In this document: positions 42,039-50,468 of the stretch, one piece after another
How positions within the stretch are numbered: the stretch's first letter is position 1
Layout: each line of letters starts with the position of its first letter
Origin: Geodermatophilaceae bacterium NBWT11
GTDB lineage: Bacteria > Actinomycetota > Actinomycetes > Mycobacteriales > Geodermatophilaceae
Assembly (NCBI GenBank): GCA_014218215.1
Contig: CP043652.1
Span: 4,340,001-4,404,000 of the forward strand
Length of the DNA stretch: 64,000 nucleotides
Direction: 5' to 3'
Translations under genes and position numbers: made by a program
Notes under the pieces: model-generated
The model's input: the letters and a program-made list of their open reading frames with translations, nothing else
The model's database searches: none
Told to the model about the DNA's origin: nothing

Positions 42039-43154
42039 ATGCGCATCGTGCTGGTCGCAAACCTGCACCACCCCACGTCCGGCGGGCTGCGGACGGCGGT
42101 CGACCGGCTGGCGGCGGGCTACGCGGCCCGGGGGCACGCGGTGGCCGTCGTCGTCCCAGGCCCGCGGACGGCCGGTGACCCCGCCGAGGTGCGACCCGGT
42201 GGGGTCAGCGTGCTGACACTGGCCGCACCGCGGGTGCCCGGCGCCGGCGGCTACCGCCTGATGGACCCCTGGCGGGTGCGCCGCCTGCTGGACCAGCTCG
42301 ACCCCGACCGGCTCGAGGTGTCCGACCGGACGACGCTGCGCGGGCTGGGCCGGTGGGCCGCCGCCCGGGGCGTGCCCACGCTGGTGGTCGCGCACGAACG
42401 GCTGGACCGCGTGCTGACCCAGTTCCTGCTGCCCGCCGGGGCGGCCCGCTGGGTCGCCGACGCAGCGAACCGGCGCACCGCCGCCGGGCACGACCTGGTG
42501 GTCTGCAGCACCGAGTTCGCCGCCGAGGAGTTCACCCGGCTGGGGACGACGGTGGCCCGGGTGCCCCTGGGGGTCGACCTGCGCACCTTCGCCCCCGACC
42601 GCTGGGACTCCCGGCTGCGCGCCGAGCTGCTGGACCGCTCCGACGTGCTGCTGGTGCACGCCGGGCGGTTGTCGGCCGAGAAGCACCCCGACCGGTCCGT
42701 GGAGACCCTGGCCGAGCTCCGCCGCCGCGGGGTGCGGGCGACGCTCGTCGTCGCGGGGGACGGGCCGTTGCGCGGCAGGCTGGAGCGGCAGGCACGCGGC
42801 CTGCCGGTCCGCTTCCTCGGCCACGTCACCGACCGGGACGCCGTCGCCACCCTGCTGGCCAGCGCCGACGTCGCGCTGGCCCCGGGCCCGCACGAGACCT
42901 TCGGACTGGCCGCGCTGGAGGCGCTCGCGTCGGGCACCCCGGTGGTCGGCTCGGCCGGGTCGGCGCTGCGCGAGCTGCTCGGGGACGGCCCGCACGGCGT
43001 CGCGGTCGCCGACGGACCGGACGCGTTCGCCGACGGCGTCGCCCGGTTGCTGGCCGTGGACCCCGCCACCCGCCGAGCCGCCGCCCGGGCCCGGGCCGCG
43101 GACTTCCCGTGGTCGACCTCGGTGGACCAGATGCTCGGACTGCTCGCGGCCTGA
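42039..43154 (+). CDS. GT4-family glycosyltransferase
   Basis: The 371-residue protein has the GT-B fold of glycogen-synthase-like transferases: N-terminal MRIVLVANLHHPTSGGLRTAV, the nucleotide-sugar domain with AGRLSAEKHPDRSVE and VVAGDGPLRGRLE, and the ETFGLAALEALASGTPVVG motif whose two glutamates bind the donor. The donor and acceptor are unknown. No surrounding polysaccharide cluster exists. ATG 42039 begins directly at the conserved first strand. Confidence 0.88.
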   Translation: MRIVLVANLHHPTSGGLRTAVDRLAAGYAARGHAVAVVVPGPRTAGDPAEVRPGGVSVLTLAAPRVPGAGGYRLMDPWRVRRLLDQLDPDRLEVSDRTTLRGLGRWAAARGVPTLVVAHERLDRVLTQFLLPAGAARWVADAANRRTAAGHDLVVCSTEFAAEEFTRLGTTVARVPLGVDLRTFAPDRWDSRLRAELLDRSDVLLVHAGRLSAEKHPDRSVETLAELRRRGVRATLVVAGDGPLRGRLERQARGLPVRFLGHVTDRDAVATLLASADVALAPGPHETFGLAALEALASGTPVVGSAGSALRELLGDGPHGVAVADGPDAFADGVARLLAVDPATRRAAARARAADFPWSTSVDQMLGLLAA

Positions 43155-43191
43155 GCTGCGTCGACCTCCGGGAACCCGCAGGGTGGAGGCC

Positions 43192-44184
43192 ATGCGTCGC
43201 GCCGCCCTGCTCCTGCCCCTGGCCCTCGTCCTCACCGCCTGCTCCGGCAGCGACGGCGGTGGCGAGCCCACCGAGAGCGCCCGCGCCGCCGAACCGGCTG
43301 ACTCCCCCGAGCTGACGACCGACCCCGAGGGCACCGTCGTCGACCTGGACCCCGATGCCGAGGGCATGGTCTTCGACCCGGTGACCGGGCTGCTGGCCGT
43401 CGCCGTCCGCGACCCCAACCGGCTCGTCCTCACCGACGCCGACGGCGTCACCCAGGCCGAGATCGAGCTGCCCGGGCACGCCCGGCACCTGCAGCTCGCC
43501 GCCCCCGGCGGACCGGTGCTGGTGCCCGCCGAGGACTCGAACACCCTCGTCCAGGTCGCGCTGCCCGGCGGCGAGGTCACCGAGACGATGGTCGGGGACA
43601 ACCCGCACGACGCCGCCCAGGTCGCCAGCGGCCAGATCCTGGTCGGCGACGAGATGGGCGGCACCCTCTCGGTCGTCACCGACGGCGAGGTCACCCAGAC
43701 CTTCGACAGCCAGACCCAGCCCGGCGGGGTGGCCACGGTCGGTGACGTCGCCGGCGTGGTCGACGTGGGCGCCTTCAGCATCACCACCTACGACGTCGCG
43801 GCCGGTGAGCTGCAGACCGTGCTGGACGCCGGCGACGGCCCGACCCACCTGGTCGCCGACTCCCAGGGCCGGTTCCTGGTCGCCGACACCCGCGGCGACG
43901 CGATGCTGGTCTACGGCTCCGACCCGCTGGAGCTGGAGTCCACCTACGAGCTGTTCGGCAACCCCTACGGACTGGCCTACGACAGCACCGACCAGGTCGT
44001 GTGGGTGACCCTGACCGCGACCAACGAGGTCGTCGGGCTGTCCACCGCCGGTGACGAGCTCACCGAGGTGGCCCGGTTCCCGACCGTCCGCCAGCCCAAC
44101 ACCGTCGCCGTCGACCCCACCACCGGGCGGGTGTTCGTGGGCAGCCGGGAGACCGGGCAGCTGCAGCTGATCGACCCGCGCTGA
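43192..44184 (+). CDS. Secreted lipoprotein, beta-propeller-like repeats
   Basis: The 330-residue protein has a lipoprotein signal with lipobox LVLTAC at about residue 17, a low-complexity linker, and repeated beta-rich units such as [35 protein letters not shown] and VAVDPTTGRVFVGSRETG. These are typical of YVTN/NHL-type propellers. It is likely anchored outside the membrane and binds a ligand or protein of unknown kind. GTG 43183 is an alternative start three codons upstream. Confidence 0.8.
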   Translation: MRRAALLLPLALVLTACSGSDGGGEPTESARAAEPADSPELTTDPEGTVVDLDPDAEGMVFDPVTGLLAVAVRDPNRLVLTDADGVTQAEIELPGHARHLQLAAPGGPVLVPAEDSNTLVQVALPGGEVTETMVGDNPHDAAQVASGQILVGDEMGGTLSVVTDGEVTQTFDSQTQPGGVATVGDVAGVVDVGAFSITTYDVAAGELQTVLDAGDGPTHLVADSQGRFLVADTRGDAMLVYGSDPLELESTYELFGNPYGLAYDSTDQVVWVTLTATNEVVGLSTAGDELTEVARFPTVRQPNTVAVDPTTGRVFVGSRETGQLQLIDPR

Positions 44185-44233
44185 GGATGTCCCGCAGGTG
44201 ACCGGCCGGCCGACGGCTGGCACCATCGGGCGG

Positions 44234-44437
44234 GTGTCGATCCACGGAGACTGGGAGTACGCCCCGCTGCGCATCCCCAACGGCACGTCCCGCTCGGCGG
44301 CCGCGCAGATGATGAGCCTGCAGTCCGACGTCGGCGGCTGGGAGCTGGCCCGCCTCGAGCTGTACGCCGACGGCACGCGCCGCGTCGTCATGCGCCGCCG
44401 CGCCCGCCTGAGCTACCTGCCCCTCCCCGCCGTCTGA
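44234..44437 (+). CDS. DUF5703-type small protein
   Basis: The 67-residue product (SIHGDWEYAPLRIPNGTSRSAAAQMMSL, then GGWELARLELYADGTRRVVMRRR) matches the short DUF5703 proteins of actinobacteria, whose function is unknown. GTG 44234 begins at the conserved DWEYAPLRIP part. It is followed by a strong two-way terminator. Confidence 0.8.
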   Translation: MSIHGDWEYAPLRIPNGTSRSAAAQMMSLQSDVGGWELARLELYADGTRRVVMRRRARLSYLPLPAV

Positions 44438-44439
44438 GG

Positions 44440-44488
44440 CCCCCTCCCGAGGCTCGTCCCGAGCGTGCGAGGGATGAGGAGGAGGGGG
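44440..44488. terminator. Nested inverted repeat between convergent genes
   Basis: CCCCCTCC (44440-44447) pairs with GGAGGGGG (44481-44488), and an inner CTCGTCCC (44453-44460) pairs with GGGATGAG (44471-44478) except for one G-T pair. It lies between the DUF5703 stop and the oxidoreductase stop. Confidence 0.7.
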
Positions 44489-44495
44489 TCCTTCG

Positions 44496-45449
44496 TCAGG
44501 GGACGAGGACGACCTTGCCGACGGTGCCGCGGTCGCCGAGGGCGGCCAGGGCGGTCTGGGCCTGCTCCAGCGGCAGGGTCTGGCCGACCAGCGGGTCGAT
44601 CAGGCCGTCGGCGAAGAGCCGGGTGAGGTCCTCGTGCACCATCCCGATCCGGCCCGGGTCCTTGCTCCGGTACAGCCCCCAGTGCAGGCCGAGCACCGAG
44701 TAGTTCTTCACCAGCAGGTGGTTGGCCCGGGCCGCGGGGATCCGCCCGGAGGTGAAGCCGACGACGACGATGCGGCCCTCGAAGGCGATGCACTTGGTCG
44801 AACCGTCGAACACGTCACCACCGACCGGGTCGTAGACCACGTCCGCGCCGTGTCCACCGGTGATCTCCTTGACCCGGGCCACGAAGTCCTCGGCCGCGTA
44901 GTCGATGACGTGGTCGGCGCCCATGTCGGTGCACACCTGCGTCTTGCGCGGGCCACCCGCGGTCGCGATGACCTTCGCACCGGCGGCCTTGCCGAGCTGG
45001 ATCGCTGCCGTCCCGACGCCCCCGGCGCCGGCGTGCACCAGCAGCCACTCCCCCGCCTGCAGGCCGGCACGACGGTGCAGCCCGACGTGGCCGGTCTGGT
45101 AGGTGATGTAGAGCGCGGCGGCCTGCTCGTCGGTCATGCCCTCGGGCACCGGCCAGGTCGCGTCGGCGTCCATCAGGGCGTACTCGGCGAACGCGCCGGG
45201 CCCACCGGACGGCGAACCGAGCACCCGCTGCCCGTTCTCCAGCTGCCCGCACAGCTCCAGGCCCGGTGTGAACGGCAGCGGCGGCTTCTCCTGGTAGGTG
45301 CCCTGCGCCATGAGGATGTCGGGGAAGTTCAGCGCCGCCGCGAGCACTCTGACCTTCACCTGACCGTCCCCGGGCACGGGCTCCGGGACGTCGTCCAGGG
45401 TCATCACGTCAGCCGGGTCTCCGAGCGAGTGGACTCGCCATGCGCGCAT
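44496..45449 (-). CDS. NADPH:quinone oxidoreductase-family protein (zinc-free MDR)
   Basis: The 317-residue medium-chain reductase starts MRAWRVHSLGDPADVM and has VRVLAAALNFPDILMAQG, the Rossmann motif HAGAGGVGTAAIQLGKAAGAKV and DPVGGDVFDGS. Zinc ligands of alcohol dehydrogenases are absent, as in quinone/enoyl reductases. Substrate unknown. It is 46 bases downstream of an SDR gene on the same strand. Confidence 0.88.
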   Translation of the reverse strand: MRAWRVHSLGDPADVMTLDDVPEPVPGDGQVKVRVLAAALNFPDILMAQGTYQEKPPLPFTPGLELCGQLENGQRVLGSPSGGPGAFAEYALMDADATWPVPEGMTDEQAAALYITYQTGHVGLHRRAGLQAGEWLLVHAGAGGVGTAAIQLGKAAGAKVIATAGGPRKTQVCTDMGADHVIDYAAEDFVARVKEITGGHGADVVYDPVGGDVFDGSTKCIAFEGRIVVVGFTSGRIPAARANHLLVKNYSVLGLHWGLYRSKDPGRIGMVHEDLTRLFADGLIDPLVGQTLPLEQAQTALAALGDRGTVGKVVLVP

Positions 45450-45495
45450 GGCCGCGACAGTGCCAGACCGCCCGGTGACCGGCGTCACGAGGGTG

Positions 45496-46305
45496 TCAGA
45501 GCGGCCCGAGCAGCTGACCGGGGATGCGGGCGGACTCCCCCGCGGCGTTCTTGGCCGCCGGCACGCCCTTGAACCGGTACGGCAGCGCACCGACGCCGGG
45601 CTGGACGACGTAGGCCGCACCGGGCTCGGCCGAGGTCCACGCGGCGGCCATCGCGGCGGCCACCTCGTCGGCGCTGAGCACCGGGAAGTCGGCGGACTCG
45701 AAGTGCTCGCGCCACGGGTCGATGATCGCGGTGTCGGCGAACCCGGGGCAGATGGCCGAGATGGTGATGCCCTCGCGGTGCAACGCGGTGGCGATCGAGC
45801 GGACGAACGCCACCGCACCGCCCTTGGCGATCGAGTAGGCCTGGTCGGTGGGCATCGGGGAGAGCCCGGCCAGGGACGCGGTGACGACGACGGAGCCCCC
45901 ACCTGCGCGCCGCAGCGCCGGCCGCGCGGCGTCGGTGCCGTAGACGACACCGTGCAGGTCGACCGCGATCACCCGCAGGTACTCCTCGACGTCGAGGGCG
46001 TCGGTGTCCCCCGAGCCCGCGATGCCGGCGTTGAGGAACGCGGCGTCCAGCCGGCCGTGCTCGGCCTCGACGTCGGCCACCACCTGCTGGTTGGCGGCGT
46101 GGTCGGTGACGTCCAGGACGGCGAATCCCACGCCCAGGTCGGCGGCCACCGAGCGGTTGCGGTCGCTGTCCAGGTCGGCGAGGACCACCCGCACGTCGGC
46201 GTCCCGCAGGCGGGTGGCCAGGGCGCGGCCGAAACCGCCGGTGCCCCCGGTGATCAGCGCGACGGAACCGGCGGGCGGGGTGGGCGACGGGGTGGGCGAG
46301 GTCAT
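45496..46305 (-). CDS. Short-chain dehydrogenase/reductase
   Basis: The 269-residue Rossmann protein has the cofactor motif TGGTGGFGRALA, LNAGIAG, and the catalytic YSIAK (Tyr-x3-Lys) with a Ser in VVTASLAG. It has an Asp after strand 2 (LADLDSDRN), which usually marks NAD over NADP use. ATG 46314 is an alternative start. It probably forms an operon with the quinone-reductase-like gene. Confidence 0.87.
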   Translation of the reverse strand: MTSPTPSPTPPAGSVALITGGTGGFGRALATRLRDADVRVVLADLDSDRNRSVAADLGVGFAVLDVTDHAANQQVVADVEAEHGRLDAAFLNAGIAGSGDTDALDVEEYLRVIAVDLHGVVYGTDAARPALRRAGGGSVVVTASLAGLSPMPTDQAYSIAKGGAVAFVRSIATALHREGITISAICPGFADTAIIDPWREHFESADFPVLSADEVAAAMAAAWTSAEPGAAYVVQPGVGALPYRFKGVPAAKNAAGESARIPGQLLGPL

Positions 46306-46442
46306 GCGGGGCATCGAAACACGTCGGTGACCCGCGCCACCCGGAGGGGTGATCGGTGGACACCCGGCTCCAGTCCCACCCCCGGGGGCCCGATGCACCC
46401 GGAGTAGACGTGTCGTGCACGACCGAACGGAGACCCCACCTC

Positions 46443-48365
46443 ATGCGGCCAGGTCCGCTGCGCAGCCTGACGTTCGCCGTCCTCACCGCCCTGGCGGCAC
46501 TCGTGGGCCGGCTGACCGTCGTCGAGAGCACCCCGGTCGCCCTGGTCTGGCCGGCTGCTGGGCTGGCGGCGCTGTGGATGCTGCTCCTGCACGGCCGCAC
46601 CGGGGTGCGGTGGGACGCGCTGCTGCTGGGCGTCGTGCTCGCCGCTGTCGACCTGGCCACCGGGAGCAGCCCCGCCGTGGCGGTGGCGCTGGCCGCGGTG
46701 GACGTCGGGCAGGCACTGCTGGTGGCGCGGCTCTACCGGCGGTGGAGTCCGACGCCGTCGGGTCCGCTCCTGCTGCACATGCGCGACCTGACCGCCCTGC
46801 TGGTCGCCACCGGGGTGGCCACCACCGCCGGCGCGCTGGCCGGCGGCGCCGTGCTCTTCCTGGGGACCGGGACCGGGTCGGTGCTGGCCACCGTGGTCGG
46901 GCAGGCCCGCAGCGGGGCCGCCGTCCTCGTCGTCGTCGCCCTGGGCCTCCGTGTGCGCCAGCTCCTGCTGGTCCGCCGGGACGCCGAGCAGGAGACGGCG
47001 GTGCTGCCGTTCCAGCGGCCCACCGGCCGACGGGCCGCCGAACTGGCGCTGGCCGTCGTCGCGTCGGTGCTCGGCAACGTGGCGGTCTTCGTGTGGCTGC
47101 CGGCCTACCCGGTGGCCTTCCCGCTCTTCGCGCTCACCGCCTGGGTGGCACTCCGCTTCGACACCGGCCTCACGGCGCTGCGGACCGCCGCGGTGTCCCT
47201 GGTCGCCGTCGTGTTCACCCTCCAGGGCGACGGCCCGTTCGCCGCCGTGGACGACGTCCTGGTCCGCGCCGTCATCGTGCAGGCCTACATCGCGCTCGGT
47301 GCTGCCCTCGGGCTGGCGCTGGCGCTGAACCGGGACGAGCGGCTGGTCCTGGAGACCCGGCTGCGCAGCGCCGCCGACCACGCGGAGGAACGGCACCGCC
47401 AGGTCCAGGTGCTGGCCACCGCCACCCGCGCCGTGCTCACCGCCGACGACCCCCGGACGGCGGTGTGCGACGCGGTCCGGGAGGTCACCGGAGCCGACGG
47501 CGTCTACCTCATCGAGCCCGACGGCGCCGGCCACCTGGTGTCCACCGCCGTCGTGGGGCTGGACCTGCCTCCGCTGGCCTTCAGCACCGACCCGACCACC
47601 TCCATGACGTCGCGGTTGTTCAGCGCGGGCGCGGGCGCCTTCGTCCCGGACGCCCGAGCGGAGCCCGGGGTCAGCGCCGGCCTGGTCGAGCACCTCGGGA
47701 TCGCGTCGGCGGCGTGGCAGCCGGCCGTCCTGGCCGACGACCGGGTCGTGGCGCTGATCGGCGTCATGTGGCGGACCCCGGTCCCCGAGCTGTGCGCCAC
47801 CACGCTCGGCGTGCTGTCGGTGCTGGGTGGAGAGGCAGCCCGCGCCATCGAGCGCGGCGACCTGCTGGAGCAGCTGGCCCGCGCCGCGGACCGGGACCAG
47901 CTGACCGGGTTGGCCAACCGTCGCCGCTGGGACGAGCTCTCCGGCGTGGAGGTCTCCCGTGCCCGGCGCAGCGGCCTGCCGCTCACCCTCCTGCTCCTGG
48001 ACCTCGACCACTTCAAGGTCTTCAACGACACGTACGGGCACGGCACCGGGGACGCGCTGTTGCGGGACTTCGGGTCGGCAGCGTCGGAGTGCCTGCGGGA
48101 CGGCGACCTGATCGCCCGCTGGGGTGGCGAGGAGTTCGCCGTCGCGCTGCCCGCGTGCACCGCCGAGGGCGCCCGGCCGGTCGCCGAGCGCATCCTGGCC
48201 GCAGTCCCGCACGGGCAGACCGCCACGGTCGGGATCGCGCAGTGGGTGCCCGGGGAGTCCGTCGGGGACACCCTGGCCCGCGCCGACGCCGCGCTGTACT
48301 GCGGCAAGCGTGCCGGCCGCGACCGCGCCGTCCTGGCCGGTCAGCCGGCGCTCGTGCCGGCCTGA
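46443..48365 (+). CDS. Membrane diguanylate cyclase (MASE1-GAF-GGDEF)
   Basis: The 640-residue protein makes cyclic di-GMP. The N-terminal MASE1 sensor (about 1-300) has about eight membrane helices and the motif ALVWPAAGLAALWM. A GAF domain (about 320-470) and a GGDEF domain (about 485-635) follow. The start DQLTGLANRRRW and the active site RWGGEEFAVALP are intact. RDGD five residues before GGEEF forms the product-inhibition site, so feedback control is likely. GGAG lies 9 bases before ATG 46443. Confidence 0.92.
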   Translation: MRPGPLRSLTFAVLTALAALVGRLTVVESTPVALVWPAAGLAALWMLLLHGRTGVRWDALLLGVVLAAVDLATGSSPAVAVALAAVDVGQALLVARLYRRWSPTPSGPLLLHMRDLTALLVATGVATTAGALAGGAVLFLGTGTGSVLATVVGQARSGAAVLVVVALGLRVRQLLLVRRDAEQETAVLPFQRPTGRRAAELALAVVASVLGNVAVFVWLPAYPVAFPLFALTAWVALRFDTGLTALRTAAVSLVAVVFTLQGDGPFAAVDDVLVRAVIVQAYIALGAALGLALALNRDERLVLETRLRSAADHAEERHRQVQVLATATRAVLTADDPRTAVCDAVREVTGADGVYLIEPDGAGHLVSTAVVGLDLPPLAFSTDPTTSMTSRLFSAGAGAFVPDARAEPGVSAGLVEHLGIASAAWQPAVLADDRVVALIGVMWRTPVPELCATTLGVLSVLGGEAARAIERGDLLEQLARAADRDQLTGLANRRRWDELSGVEVSRARRSGLPLTLLLLDLDHFKVFNDTYGHGTGDALLRDFGSAASECLRDGDLIARWGGEEFAVALPACTAEGARPVAERILAAVPHGQTATVGIAQWVPGESVGDTLARADAALYCGKRAGRDRAVLAGQPALVPA

Positions 48366-48715
48366 CCGGCCCGGACGGCGCGTAGGAACCGCTCGACGGC
48401 GGTGTCGTCGTCGACCACCGTGAAGCGCAGTGTCGCGTCCCCGGTCCACACCGAGAGCTCCCGGCGGGTGCCGGTGAGCCGCTTGGCCACCCGGACGTCG
48501 ACCCCGGTCACCGTGTCCAGGGGGATGTCGGCCAGCGTCGGCTGACCGAACAACCCGGCGTGGGCCAGGTACAACCGCCCGCCGGCGACCCCGAGGGCCT
48601 GGGCGCTGCCGGGCACCGGCAACCGACCCTGGGTCACCCGCAGGACGGTCACGACGTCGTGACCGTCCTGGGTGAGCTGGCCGATGAGGAAGGCGGCCAG
48701 CGGGTCGGTGGGCAC
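48341..48715 (-). CDS. Small PH-like-domain protein
   Basis: The 124-residue protein resembles small bacterial PH-like proteins: GGRLYLAHAGLFGQPTLADIPLDTVTGVDVRVAKRLTGTRRELSVWTGD, with alternating strands, and a C-terminal helix FLRAVRAGQAG. Function is unknown. Its 3' end overlaps the end of the convergent cyclase gene by 25 bases. GTG 48715 overlaps no upstream stop but starts 1 base after the M20 stop region. Confidence 0.65.
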   Translation of the reverse strand: MPTDPLAAFLIGQLTQDGHDVVTVLRVTQGRLPVPGSAQALGVAGGRLYLAHAGLFGQPTLADIPLDTVTGVDVRVAKRLTGTRRELSVWTGDATLRFTVVDDDTAVERFLRAVRAGQAGTSAG

Positions 48716-48716
48716 G

Positions 48717-50045
48717 TCAGCTCGCCCGCAGGAACCTGTCCAGCACCCGGATGCCGAACTGCAGGCTCTCCACCGGCACGCGCTCGTCGATGCCGTGGAA
48801 GAGGCTGGCGAAGTCCAGGTCGGCGGGCAGCCGGAGCGGGGAGAAGCCGAAGCAGCGCATGCCCAGGGTCTCGAAGCTCTTGGCGTCGGTGCCGCCGCTC
48901 ATGGTGAACGGCACCGGCCGGGCGCCGTCGTCCTCGGCCTTGAGCGCGGCGACCATCTGCTCGACCAGCGGTCCGTCGAACGTCGTCTCGACGGCCTGGT
49001 CGTGGTGGATGTAGTCGCGGGTGACGCCCTCGCCGAGCAGGGCGTCGATCTGGGCCTCGAACGCCTCCTCCTGGCCGTAGAGGAAGCGGCCGTCGATGGT
49101 GGCGCTGGCGGTGCCGGGGATGACGTTGGCCTTGTAGCCGGCGTCGACCATCGTGGGGTTGACCGTGTTGCGCAGCGCCGCGCCGATCATCCGGCTGATC
49201 GAACCGAGCCGGCTCAGGGCCTCCTCGGGCTCGTCGGGGTCGATCTCGATGCCGTAGGCGTCGCTGACCTCCTCGATGAACTGCTTCATCGGCGGGGTGA
49301 GCACGGTGGGCAGCCGGGTGGAGCCGATCCGGGCCACGGCGGCCGAGAGCCGGGTGACGGCGTTGTCGTCGTGCACGAACGAGCCGTGCCCGGGGCGGCC
49401 GGCGGCGGTGAGCCGCATCCAGGCCAGCCCCTTCTCGGCGGTCTGGATCAGGTAGAGCCGGAGGTCGTCGCGCACGGTGAGGCTGAACCCGCCGACCTCG
49501 CTGATCGCCTCGGAGACGTTCTCGAACAGGTCGGCGTGGTGGTCGACCATGTAGTGGGCGCCGTACTTCCCGCCGGCCTCCTCGTCGGCGACGAAGGCCA
49601 GCACGATGTCCCGCGGGGGCTTCACCCCGGTGCGGGCCCAGTCGCGCACGAGCGCGAGGGTCATCGCGTCCATGTCCTTCATGTCGACCGCGCCGCGGCC
49701 CCAGACGTAGCCGTCCCGCTGCTCACCGGAGAACGGGTCGACGCTCCACTCGCGCTTGTCGGCGGGGACGACGTCGAGGTGCCCGTGGACCAGCAGCCCG
49801 GGGCGGTCGCGGTCCTCGCCGGGGATGCGGGCCACCAGCGAGGCGCGGCCGGGCTCGGACTCGTGGATCACCGAGTCGATCCCCACCTCGTCGAGCTTCC
49901 CGGCGACCCACTCCGCGGCCTTCCGCTCCCCCACGCTGGTGGAGAGGTCGCCGGTGTTGGTGGTGTCGATCCGGATCAGGTCGCTCAGCAGGTCGGCGAC
50001 CTCGGCCTGGGCGCGCTCCAACGGTGCAGGTGTCGTCTCGGCCAT
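48717..50045 (-). CDS. M20-family metallopeptidase/deacylase
   Basis: The 442-residue protein has the di-zinc M20 site: HGHLDVVPAD (His and Asp ligands), VWGRGAVDMKD, the catalytic FVADEEAGGKYG (Glu-Glu), and a late His in SLFHGIDERV. A dimerisation lid lies between. It would hydrolyse small peptides or N-acyl amino acids in the cytoplasm. ATG 50045 (MAETTPAP) is the start. The repeat block at 50144-50205 lies upstream. Confidence 0.9.
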   Translation of the reverse strand: MAETTPAPLERAQAEVADLLSDLIRIDTTNTGDLSTSVGERKAAEWVAGKLDEVGIDSVIHESEPGRASLVARIPGEDRDRPGLLVHGHLDVVPADKREWSVDPFSGEQRDGYVWGRGAVDMKDMDAMTLALVRDWARTGVKPPRDIVLAFVADEEAGGKYGAHYMVDHHADLFENVSEAISEVGGFSLTVRDDLRLYLIQTAEKGLAWMRLTAAGRPGHGSFVHDDNAVTRLSAAVARIGSTRLPTVLTPPMKQFIEEVSDAYGIEIDPDEPEEALSRLGSISRMIGAALRNTVNPTMVDAGYKANVIPGTASATIDGRFLYGQEEAFEAQIDALLGEGVTRDYIHHDQAVETTFDGPLVEQMVAALKAEDDGARPVPFTMSGGTDAKSFETLGMRCFGFSPLRLPADLDFASLFHGIDERVPVESLQFGIRVLDRFLRAS

Positions 50046-50143
50046 GCGCCCGATCGTGCCACCGCGGCCCGCTTGCCCGCTCACTGCCGCCGTCCAGGCC
50101 TGCTCACGCCCTGCAGCGCAACAGCAGGCCGGCTGCGCGACAG

Positions 50144-50205
50144 CCGGTCACCCGGCAGGGACCCGGTCACGGCGTGCGGTGACCGGATCCCTGCACGGTG
50201 ACCGG
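50144..50205. repeat. Four CCGGTCAC sites in mirrored pairs before tRNA-Leu
   Basis: CCGGTCAC occurs at 50144 and 50163, and its complement GTGACCGG at 50179 and 50198, with 19 bases between starts in each pair. The inner copies sit in a longer inverted repeat (50155-50170 with 50179-50194, 15 of 16 bases) that can form a hairpin. It lies between the M20 gene start and the tRNA, so it may be an operator for either or a terminator. Confidence 0.6.
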
Positions 50206-50288
50206 ACACGGCGCAGGGGCGGTGCGGACGACGCCGCGGCCTCCCGTATGCTTCTCCACGGCCCGCGCCGCAGTGCGCAGGTCCACCT

Positions 50289-50376
50289 GTCCGGGTGGCG
50301 GAATGGCAGACGCGCTAGCTTGAGGTGCTAGTGCCCTTTATCGGGCGTGGGGGTTCAAGTCCCCCCTCGGACACCA
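50289..50376 (+). tRNA. tRNA-Leu (anticodon GAG), CCA encoded
   Basis: An 88-base class II tRNA folds fully. The acceptor GTCCGGG pairs with CTCGGAC, the D-arm is GGCGGAATGGCAGACGC, and the anticodon stem GCTAG/CTAGT encloses CTTGAGG. The variable arm is GCCCTTTATCGGGC and the T-arm has GGTTCAAGTCC. The 3' CCA is in the DNA. It faces the integrase gene, and leucine tRNA genes are common integration targets. Confidence 0.97.
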
Positions 50377-50381
50377 GTTGA

Positions 50382-50413
50382 CCCCGGTCTTCCTGCAGGT
50401 CAGGCGACCGGGG
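50382..50413 (+). terminator. Hairpin after tRNA-Leu
   Basis: CCCCGGTC (50382-50389) pairs exactly with GACCGGGG (50406-50413) around a 16-base loop, followed by CTCTTGT. Confidence 0.6.
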
Positions 50414-50442
50414 CTCTTGTGTGGACGCCCAATTCATGGCCC

Positions 50443-50464
50443 GTGATACTCCGGTGATACTTCG
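50443..50464. repeat. Two tandem 11-bp repeats GTGATACTYCG
   Basis: GTGATACTCCG (50443) is followed at once by GTGATACTTCG (50454), 4 bases from the end of the integrase gene. The repeats may be integrase arm-binding sites. Confidence 0.5.
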
Positions 50465-50468
50465 GACC

